Part shown: in pieces, positions 57,331 to 64,000 of the stretch
How positions within the stretch are numbered: position 1 is the first letter of the stretch
How the letters are laid out: the number at the start of each line of letters is the position of its first letter
DNA from: Crocodylus rhombifer
Taxonomy: Eukaryota > Chordata > Crocodylia > Crocodylidae
Length of the DNA: 64,000 bases
Direction: 5' to 3'
Assembly (NCBI GenBank): GCA_038503035.1
Contig: JAVSML010000960.1
Span: forward strand, 62,001 to 126,000
Notes under the pieces: generated by a model
Database searches by the model: none
What the model saw: the letters and a program-made list of their open reading frames with translations, nothing else
Told to the model about the DNA's origin: nothing
Made by a program: the position numbers and the translations under genes

Positions 57331-57925
57331 AGAACAGCGTCTTCTGAGCAAATTAATACATTTCTCAAATATATATACAGTACCCAGTTGGTGTTATATC
57401 GCTGGTGAGGTTAGTTTGGTGTTCAGAACTGTGATACTTCACTGGCTTGAGGTTAGATTTGAGAGGAGGATCAGTTCAGTGATTATTCCCTGTTCCTTCC
57501 AACCTCAGTGGTTCTTATATATAAGACAGTTTGAGTTTGAATCTGTAAGCTGGGTTGTTCCCAGATTATTTTTCTCCTTAAACAGCCTTTTTTGTTCTAG
57601 GAGAAAAAGCCTGAACATCTGTATGCTCATGATTTTTCCTTGGAGAGCAGCAAATCTCTAAGGAGAAACTATGTCTATACGAGCCCAGTAGCATGTTTAC
57701 CTTTGGCCTCCCTTTTTGAGCACAGCTTAATTGACCACTGCTTTTTGGGCTATCCTGACCTCTGGCTGCTTTATACTCTGACTTTCCCATAAATTGTGCA
57801 GGGAAAAGCAACCTATTCAAAGTATGCTTAATTTATTATTCAGTTTATTTAAGTTTTAATTCTCTAAGTAACAGCTTATTGTGCAACTAATTACTTCCAA
57901 CCTTTGTTCCTCACTCTAGCTGTCA
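57331..57925. other. Unassigned sequence
   Basis: Nothing recognised. Confidence 0.4.
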
Positions 57926-57927
57926 TA

Positions 57928-58826
57928 GATTTCATAGACATTAGGACTGGAAAGGACCTTGGAAGATCATCTAGTCCAGCCCCTGGCCCGAAGGGCAGGA
58001 AGTCAGCTGGGGTCATAGGATCCCAGCAAGATAAGCATCCAATTTGCTCTTGAAGGTGTTCAGTCTAGGTGTTTGAACCACCTCAGATGATAGGCTATTC
58101 CAGACCTTGGGGGCTCAGACAGTAAATGTCCAGCCTGAAACAGTTTTGCAGTAGTTTATAACTGTTCAACCTCGTCATCCCTTGGGGCGCTCTGGTGAAC
58201 AAACGTTCCCCCAGATCCTAGTGGTCACCCCGATAAACTTATAGGTGGCCATTAGATCACCCCAAGCCTGCGCTTTTCCAAGCTAAAAAGCCCCATGGCC
58301 CTCAGCCTGTTGTTGTAATGTCTGTTTTCCTGACCTCCAATTATGCGCGTGGCTCTTCTCTGGACTCTCAAGTTTCTCCACATCCTTTTTGAATTGTGGG
58401 TCCCAAAACAATGCGGTACTCCAGCTGTGGCCTCACCAAGGCTGATGATTATAAAGGGAGAATGACGTCCCGGGATTTGCTTGAGAAGCATCTCTGGATG
58501 CAAGCCAGAGTTTTGGTCACTTTATTAGCCGCAGCATCGCATTGCAGGCTCACGTTCATTTTGTGGTCAATGATGACCCCCAAGTCTCTTTCTTCTGTAG
58601 TGCTAGCCAGCGTGGCATTGTTGAGCCTATAAGGATGCTGCAGGTTTGTCCTCCAAAGGTGGAGAACCTTGCATTTTTTCGTGTTAAACACCATGAGGTT
58701 CTCGTCTGCCCATTTGCTGAGCTTGTCCAGGTCAGCCTGGATCACTCTCCTGTCCTCAGGTGTGGATGCTTTGCCTCAGAGTTTGGTGTCATCGGCCAAC
58801 TTTGCCAGTCCGCTTCTGACTCCAAT
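57928..58826 (-). pseudogene. CR1 LINE, 3' part of ORF2, cut by the LTR retrotransposon
   Basis: The minus-strand frame 58449-58745 reads MIQADLDKLSKWADENLMVF, then NTKKCKVLHLWRTNLQHPYR and MNVSLQCDAAANKVTKTLAC. The frame 58252-58503 continues with RVQRRATRIIGGQENRHY and RAMGLFSLEKRRLG. The 3' end is at the left (catagatttcatagacatta at 57931). Homology stops abruptly after 'gactccaat' at 58826, where related copies continue 'ctatcattaatg'. That is the insertion point of the element starting at 58827. Confidence 0.92.
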
Positions 58827-58975
58827 GTTGTGAGGGGGCCAAGGCCCCAGGGGGTGAGGGTCGGGCGAGGAACACCAGAGTTCCGCCTAACTTCCGGGGC
58901 CCGACCCGGAAGTTTGGCCGGGGGCTTAGCGCTTCCTGGAACTCGGACCGGGCCGGACCGGGACCGGCCTAGGAG

Positions 58976-58984
58976 AATAAAAGG
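58976..58984 (+). promoter_or_regulatory. TATA-like / poly(A)-signal-like AATAAAAGG in the LTR
   Basis: The only AT-rich motif in an otherwise GC-rich LTR, 150 bases from its start. It could position the transcription start or act as the AATAAA signal. If it is the promoter, U3 is short and R-U5 unusually long. Confidence 0.4.
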
Positions 58985-59033
58985 AGCCCACCTACCCCAA
59001 GCAGGAGAAGACTGAGGCTCCAGCCGGAGCCTG

Positions 59034-59240
59034 CACCGGGAGCTGCGGAGCCGGGAGCCGGCGGCAGCGAAGCCAGGAGCCGCGGAGCCGGGAGCCACGC
59101 GGCAGGAGCCGGCGGCAGCGAAGCTGGGAGCTGTGGAGCCGGGAGCTGAGGAGCCGGGAGCCACGCGGCAGGAGCCGGCGGCAGCGAAGCCAGGAGCCGC
59201 GGAGCAGGGAGCCACGCGGCAGGAGCCGGCGGCGGCAGCG
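59034..59240 (+). repeat. GC-rich minisatellite inside the LTR
   Basis: The block gccacgcggcaggagccggc recurs at 59094, 59160 and 59211 (steps of 66 and 51, both multiples of 3), separated by shorter 'ggagccgggagctg' units. Because steps keep the frame, long open frames appear on both strands (59133-59522 plus; 58742-59509 minus), made of Ala/Pro/Gly/Glu-rich repeats. Confidence 0.8.
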
Positions 59241-59884
59241 CGGGGAGCTGCGGAGCCCAGGACCGCACCGCAGGAGCCAGCGGGGCCGGGAGCTGTGGAG
59301 CCAGAGGCGGTAGCGACTCTAGACGACGAACTGGTAACAAGGGGGCTGGCAGCAGCCGTGCCGGAGGAGACCGGAACGGGAGGTTCTGACGGAGGGACCC
59401 TTCTCCGGCGGCTGCGGGCAGTTTGGCCGCGGAAGAAGACCCGCGGGCAGGGAGGTAAGCCTCGCAACCCCCCTGGGTCTCGAGAGACAGTCAATAGGGG
59501 TAAAGACACCCCGGACCCATAGGAGCTAGCTGCACCTGGATAGACCAGGTGCCGTAAGGACTCCTGAAGAGGGTCCGGCAGTGCGAGGGCGGTACCCCAC
59601 TGCAGGACTAGGACACGGACAAGGGAGCCCCTGACGGAGGCTAACCCCGGAGGACCGGGCGAGGGTGTAGGGGAGGAGGAGCCCTCAGGACCCCTGGACC
59701 TTGGAGAAGAGGTACCCTATCCGGACCGCCAGCTTCCCCGTATGGGTGAACCCCCATATTACATCAAGTCGTGGCAGGCGAGATCGGCGGAAGCAGGAAC
59801 GGCCCGTCGCGTACCCCTCCTCTCCAGGAGCCGTCCGGGGATAGGGGGACTCACGGCAGGTGACGCACCCCATCCCCTCACAAC

Positions 59885-59902
59885 TGGTGCATTGGCCGGG
59901 AA
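59885..59902 (+). promoter_or_regulatory. Primer-binding site, complementary to tRNA-Gly(GCC)
   Basis: TGGTGCATTGGCCGGGAA is the exact reverse complement of the last 18 bases (with CCA) of vertebrate tRNA-Gly(GCC), as I know that tRNA. It begins at the first base after the LTR. This is where the tRNA would prime minus-strand DNA synthesis. Confidence 0.85.
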
Positions 59903-59940
59903 CTCCAACCCGAGCCTGACGCCAAGATCACCAGGGAACA

Positions 59941-62400
59941 ATGGAACTCCCCACGGGCACCGATATGGCGCAACAGACGCTGCACCTAATAGCCCAGCTG
60001 CTACAGCAGCATCAACAGACTGCCTTAAGGCAGGTGAACTTGCAGGAGCATTTGCTCCAACAACAACAGGCTAGGGGAGGCCTGTATAGCGGGGAAATGA
60101 ACGTCCCCCGAATGAACAAGGAGGACGATGTAGAGGCCTTCTTAGAGACTTCTGAGCGGGCGGCCCTGGCTGCGGGAGTAGATAAAACGAAGTGGGCCAG
60201 CAGACTGGGAGTCTTGTTGATCGGCCCCGCGCAGGCGGCATACCGAGCCTTGACGCGGGCCGAGGCTGGGGACTATGACCGAGTAAAGGCTGAGATCTTG
60301 CAGCGCTTAGAGATCACCACGGAGAAGCACAGGCAGGCCTTCCGAGGGGTCAAGGCCAAGGGGGAGAGGACCCCCAAGATGTTATGGCACAGTCTCAAGG
60401 ATGAGATGACGAAGTGGCTGAGGCCAGCCATCGCCACAAAGGAAGAAATCTGCGACCAGGTGCTGTTAGAGCGGTTCCTGGCGGACTTGGACGAAGACAC
60501 CCAACACTGGGTAAGATGTCACGGCCCCACAACCTCCCTGCAGGCGCTGCAGCTAGCCGAACAGTATGCGGCGGCACAGGCGGGGCGACGTTCGAGCCGA
60601 GGGAAGCCGAGGCCGGAAGGCTCACCCCGAAAAGGGAAGGGAGGTAAGAGCGAGAAGGTCCCGGAGAGCAGTGTCATTTGTTGTTTCTGGTGTGGTGGGA
60701 AAGGACATCTTGCTAGGTCCTGCCCGACCAATGCTGAGTACCCCGCTAGCAAAGGGGCCCCACTCCCAAGGGGGGACAGTAGAGAGCGGGAGTCCACCCG
60801 GGAGGAGCCGATGGAGTGCGGGGTCGGCGGCAGGGAAGATTCCCCTCCTAGACCCTTACCCCGAGTTAAGACCTGGGTAGGACAACGGCCCCTCATGGCC
60901 ATAGTAGATACGGGGTGCACACAGACACTGGTCCGCCCATCGCTGGTCGAATGGAGGCGAGCACCTCGGTGTGCGGGAATCCACCTGGTTTGCCTGCACA
61001 ACAAAAGAGCTTACTTCGAGCGGCGAATCCTCGAGGTCCGGCTCCAGGGTGTCTCTAGGCGCTTGCCCGTGGGATTGAGTGAGGACATCCTCCACCCTAT
61101 GATTGTGGGGAGAGACTGGCCGGAGATTTACGAAGTACTGGCCACGCTCCGGCCACGAAAGGAATTAACGGAGGGCTTAGCTGGGGAAGAGACAGAGCAG
61201 CCCTGGCTGGGCGAGCTGGAAGGCCTAGCAAGCGGCTACCAGTTCCGTGAGGCCCAGGAGGAGGATGCAGAACTGCGACCCTTCCGCGAGGAAGCCCTCA
61301 AACCCCACTGGCAGCCAGTAAGCCCCACTGCGGATCGGGGACAGGGCCCCCGGGTCGAGCTGAGGCAGGGCTTACTGTACCGTATTAAACCCGATCCCCA
61401 GACAGGGAGGGAGGTGGAACAACTCTTAATTCCCCGCAGATATCGGACACCCCTATTACGGTTAGCCCACGGGAACCCGATGGGGGGACACTTGGGGAAG
61501 GGTAAGACAGAGGCCCGATTAACACACTGGTGCTTCTGGCCCCACTTGTATGAGGACGTCGAGAAGTTTTGCAAGGGGTGTCGGGACTGCCAGCTAGTGA
61601 GCCCCCACAGGCCCCCACGCGCTCCCCTTCAGTTGATGCCAATTATACAGGACCCCTTCGCCAGGGTCGCTTTGAATGTGGTGGGGCCTTTACCGCGTAG
61701 TACCGCGGGATACCGGTTCCTCCTGGTTCTCATAGATTACGCCACCCGGTTCCTGGAGGCTGTCCCCTTACGGGCGGTGACGGGCTCCAAGGTGGCTGAG
61801 GAGCTCATGAAATGGGTGTCCCGGTTTGGGATCCCGAGGGAAATAGTAACGGACCAGGGAACAAACTTTATGTCCGCAGTGATGGCAGCAATGTGCAGGG
61901 TGCTGCATGTCACCCATCTGAGAATGACTGTGTACCACCCCCAAACTAATGGACTTGTGGAGCGCTTCAATATGACATTGAAGGGGATGCTCCGTCGGTG
62001 CGCCCAGGAAGATCCTGCAAGGTGGGATCTATTGGTACCCCCTTTACTATTTGCGGTGCGGGATGCCCCGCAGGCCTCCATGGGATATTCCCCATTTAGG
62101 TTGGTTTTCGGGCACCAACCCCGAAGCTTACTGGACATAGTGAGGGAGAGCTGGGAGACCAGTGCGCGAGGGGGCCGCCAGGTGGCCGAGTACGCCCAGC
62201 AGATACAAGAACGACTCCACAAGGCTCAGCGGGCAGCCCAGGACAACCTCACCCAAGTTCAGAGGCAACAGAAGAACAGGTATGACCAAGGGACCCGGGA
62301 AAGGGAGTTGCAGCCTGGCCAAAAGGTGCTGGTTATGTTGCCCAGCTCCCACAGTAAATTTGAGGCAAGATGGCAAGGGCCAGCACGGGTAATAAGATGA
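59941..62400 (+). CDS. Gag - protease - integrase polyprotein segment of Gmr1-like element
   Basis: 819 codons from the first ATG after the primer-binding site. Capsid-like region at about 60-212, of which 128-212 is SCAN-like (key: WLRPAIATKEEI at 159-170, LLERFL at 175-180, W190, VR). Basic linker 214-240, then a CX2CX4HX4C zinc knuckle at C248, C251, H256 and C261. Protease: VDTGCTQTLV with active Asp 323, and IVGRDW at 388-393. Integrase: HHCC zinc site H510, H517, C544, C547; catalytic core with position 579 Asn where the first Asp is expected, then D638 and E674 (DD35E spacing); GPY/F-like WQGPARV at 811-817. A stop at 62398-62400 ends the frame, but the same frame continues into reverse transcriptase, so this stop is a later mutation. 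With Asn 579 the integrase should be inactive. Confidence 0.92.
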   Translation: MELPTGTDMAQQTLHLIAQLLQQHQQTALRQVNLQEHLLQQQQARGGLYSGEMNVPRMNKEDDVEAFLETSERAALAAGVDKTKWASRLGVLLIGPAQAAYRALTRAEAGDYDRVKAEILQRLEITTEKHRQAFRGVKAKGERTPKMLWHSLKDEMTKWLRPAIATKEEICDQVLLERFLADLDEDTQHWVRCHGPTTSLQALQLAEQYAAAQAGRRSSRGKPRPEGSPRKGKGGKSEKVPESSVICCFWCGGKGHLARSCPTNAEYPASKGAPLPRGDSRERESTREEPMECGVGGREDSPPRPLPRVKTWVGQRPLMAIVDTGCTQTLVRPSLVEWRRAPRCAGIHLVCLHNKRAYFERRILEVRLQGVSRRLPVGLSEDILHPMIVGRDWPEIYEVLATLRPRKELTEGLAGEETEQPWLGELEGLASGYQFREAQEEDAELRPFREEALKPHWQPVSPTADRGQGPRVELRQGLLYRIKPDPQTGREVEQLLIPRRYRTPLLRLAHGNPMGGHLGKGKTEARLTHWCFWPHLYEDVEKFCKGCRDCQLVSPHRPPRAPLQLMPIIQDPFARVALNVVGPLPRSTAGYRFLLVLIDYATRFLEAVPLRAVTGSKVAEELMKWVSRFGIPREIVTDQGTNFMSAVMAAMCRVLHVTHLRMTVYHPQTNGLVERFNMTLKGMLRRCAQEDPARWDLLVPPLLFAVRDAPQASMGYSPFRLVFGHQPRSLLDIVRESWETSARGGRQVAEYAQQIQERLHKAQRAAQDNLTQVQRQQKNRYDQGTRERELQPGQKVLVMLPSSHSKFEARWQGPARVIR

Positions 62401-64000
62401 GTCGGCCCAGTAAATTATGAAGTCCAGAGGGAGGGCTGACAGAGGACGTCCCAGATCCTGCACATTAATTTGCTGAAGGAGTGGCAGGAGCCACAGGGGC
62501 TCCTTCTAGAAATGGATCGGGAGTCAGTGGATGGAGATTAGCAAGGGCTAGAGGCGGGGCCCAAAACCTTAGAGGAGGGACTCCCCGGGGAAGGAGCGTC
62601 CCTCTCGCCGCACCAAAAGAAACAACTGCAGCGTTTAAACACGGAGTTCAGGGATGTGTTTACGGAAACTCCCGGGAAGGCTAGAGGCGTCGAACATGCG
62701 ATCCTGACGCCGCGAGGTCAGGTTGCCAGAGAGAAGTGGCGGCGGATCCGCTTCTTCCGACGCCAACCAATTAGAGAAGAACTAAACCGTATGCTGGCCC
62801 AAGGCATTATCACGCCTTCCCGCAGTCCCTGGCGGAGGCCGTTGGTGGCCGTAACTAAGCCGGACGGCAGTTTGCGGCTGTGCGTCGACTTTAGAAAGGT
62901 GAATGCCATCACACAGTTCGACGCCTTCCCTATGCCCCAGGTGAACGAACTAGTGGAGAGCATCGGGCAGGCTAACTTCATCTCCACCCTGGATCTGGCA
63001 AAGGGATACTGGCAGATCCCCTTGCGGAAGGAGGATAAGCCCAAGACCGCGTTTGGAACACCATGGGCCTGTACGAATTCAAGAGGATGCTGTTTGGGTT
63101 GAATGGGGCTGCAGCCACCTTCCAAAGGCTAATTGACTGGGTGCTGGTGCCTCACCAAGAATACGCCGCCGCATATATCGACGACATTGTGGTCTACACC
63201 CAGACGTGGGAGCAGCACCTTCGGGCCCTGAGGAAGGTCCTGCAGGAGTTACGGGGTAAAGGCCTAACGGCCAACCCGAAGAAATGTGCCCTGGGAAGAT
63301 CAGAGACTAAATACCTCGGCTTCCAGGTAGGCAAGGGGCAGGTAAGGCCCTTAAGGGACAAGGCGGCGGCCCTCCGGGACTATGAGGCCCCAGTGACTAA
63401 GAAACAGATGCGGGCCTTTCTGGGGTTGGCCAGCTACTATCGGCGGTTCATTCCCCGGTTTGCAGAACTGGCTAACCCCTGGTAGACACAACCAAGGGGC
63501 GGGAGCCTCCCCGAGTCAACTGGACCCCGGAAAGGCGTAAGGCTTTCGAAGAGCTCAGGCGAGCATTGTGTCAGGGGGTCGTGCTACATACTCCGGACTT
63601 TAACGTTCCCTTTACTCTGCAGACCGATGCTTCGGCGTATGCCCTGGGAGCTGTCCTCTCACAGGAGGTGGAAGGAGCGGAGCGTCCCGTGGCGTTTGCC
63701 AGCTGGAAACTAAACGAGCATGAGCAAAGGTACTCCACGATCGAGAGGGAGTGCCTCGCTATACGGTGGGGCATAGACTATTTCAGATATTATTTATTGG
63801 GCCGGGAGTTCCGGCTAGTGACAGACCACGCCCCTTTACGGTGGCTCAACTCTGCCAAGACAGAGAATGCGAGGATTATGCGATGGGCCCTGGCGCTACA
63901 ACCCTACCAGTTCCAAATTGGGTATAAGCCGGGGCGCAGTAATACGGTAGCAGACTTTTTGTCTCGGTGCGGAGGGGCAGAGACACCTCCTGAGCCCTCG
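62401..64000 (+). pseudogene. Reverse transcriptase - RNase H of Gmr1-like element, broken, partial
   Basis: Directly continues the previous frame, with further stops at 62437 and 62539, then is open to about 63060. RT motifs: LRLCVDFRKVNAITQFDAFP (62875-62934), FISTLDLAKGYWQIPL (catalytic Asp, 62977-63024). A one-base frameshift near 63061 shifts to MGLYEFKRMLFGLNGAAATF, then AAYIDDIVVYTQTW with YIDD intact (63168-63209), and KYLGF. A second one-base shift near 63480 leads to RNase H: LQTDASAYALGAVLSQ (63619-63665), ERECLAIRWGI, TDHAPLRWL and SNTVADFLSR (63939-63967); the Asp/Glu/Asp/Asp residues are present. The window ends just after this. Protein fold and polymerase residues are otherwise preserved, which suggests decay after a functional past. 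Confidence 0.92.

Larger units (their letters stand above)
58827..59884 (+). repeat. 5' LTR of the Gmr1-like element, 1058 bp
   Basis: The left edge is exactly where CR1 homology ends; the right edge directly abuts the primer-binding site. The two ends are perfect 9 bp inverted repeats, gttgtgagg and cctcacaac, so the LTR runs GT...AC unless one flanking base is counted differently. It is GC-rich. It carries AATAAAAGG at 58976-58984, usable as a TATA-like or poly(A) signal, and a GC minisatellite at 59034-59240. The 3' LTR is outside the window, so identity between the LTRs cannot be checked. Confidence 0.82.
58827..64000 (+). mobile_element. Gmr1-like Ty3/Gypsy LTR retrotransposon, cut by the window end
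   Basis: Order in the sequence: 5' LTR (58827-59884), primer-binding site (59885-59902), short leader, then one coding region running through capsid, zinc knuckle, protease, integrase, reverse transcriptase and RNase H. The RNase H domain is essentially complete at the window end, so only its tail and the 3' LTR should lie outside, giving about 6.3 kb in all (estimate). The gap between protease and integrase is only about 110 residues, so no polymerase fits there; reverse transcriptase follows integrase. That order identifies the Gmr1-like group. Inserted into CR1, hence younger than it. Confidence 0.9.

Noticed and set aside
58742..59509. 255-codon minus-strand open frame rich in Ala, Pro, Ser
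   Set aside because: It is antisense to the LTR minisatellite; the multiple-of-three repeat steps and high GC keep it open. No domain.
59885..59902. Possible tRNA-Gly gene fragment
   Set aside because: Only the 3' 18 bases are matched, antisense, directly after an LTR end: a primer-binding site.
60519..62222. Long minus-strand open frames (161 codons twice)
   Set aside because: Antisense shadows of the retrotransposon coding region.
58827..64000. Integrase-first order produced by nested or rearranged insertions
   Set aside because: Integrase and reverse transcriptase stay in one frame across the junction apart from stop codons, with the GPY/F-like end leading directly into the RT N-terminal region. 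A rearrangement would not be expected to keep this.

Overview
The window is a piece of a reptile-like vertebrate nuclear genome, most probably crocodilian; a turtle is the main alternative. I infer this from many CR1 LINE copies, Penelope-like elements, hAT and Harbinger-type DNA elements, an MIR-like SINE, L2-like LINE fragments and a chromovirus-sized LTR retrotransposon in one locus. It is a draft assembly: a run of exactly 100 N at 36508-36607 sits between two poly-G tracts. There is no operon structure, CRISPR array or cellular RNA gene.

The only host gene I can support is UQCC1 (mitochondrial complex III assembly chaperone, CBP3 family), on the + strand. Two consecutive coding exons are visible, 9874-9931 and 31357-31465. 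Both have clean splice sites and compatible phases: a Trp codon is split across the 21.4 kb intron. The rest of the window is therefore UQCC1 intron filled with mobile DNA, at least up to 31465 and probably further. No further exon was recognised.

Layout: 1-9.9 kb holds a ~145 bp tandem repeat, CR1 and L2 fragments, GC-rich repeat-like blocks, an MIR-like SINE and the 3' end of a Penelope-like element (PLE). 9.9-31.3 kb is the intron, with a nearly full-length CR1 split by a solo LTR (5 bp target duplication), another CR1, a second solo LTR (6 bp target duplication), a Harbinger transposase relic, hAT elements with 8 bp target duplications and a second PLE. 31.5-57.9 kb holds a non-LTR LINE remnant, more CR1, five hAT copies (three with clear 8 bp target duplications or shared target sites), a minus-strand PLE with reverse transcriptase motifs, a PLE terminal segment folded into an inverted repeat, a MITE with a perfect 27 bp hairpin, and minisatellites.

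The most interesting object is at 58827-64000, running off the window end. It is a Ty3/Gypsy-class LTR retrotransposon inserted into a minus-strand CR1. It has a 1058 bp 5' LTR, a primer-binding site matching 18/18 bases of the tRNA-Gly(GCC) 3' end, and the gene order capsid - zinc knuckle - protease - integrase - reverse transcriptase - RNase H. Integrase before reverse transcriptase is the Ty1/Copia-like order that defines the Gmr1-like group of Gypsy elements. Its capsid C-terminal region closely resembles the SCAN domain of amniote zinc-finger transcription factors, which fits the published proposal that SCAN came from a Gmr1-like Gag. This copy is dead: first integrase Asp changed to Asn, three in-frame stops and two frameshifts.
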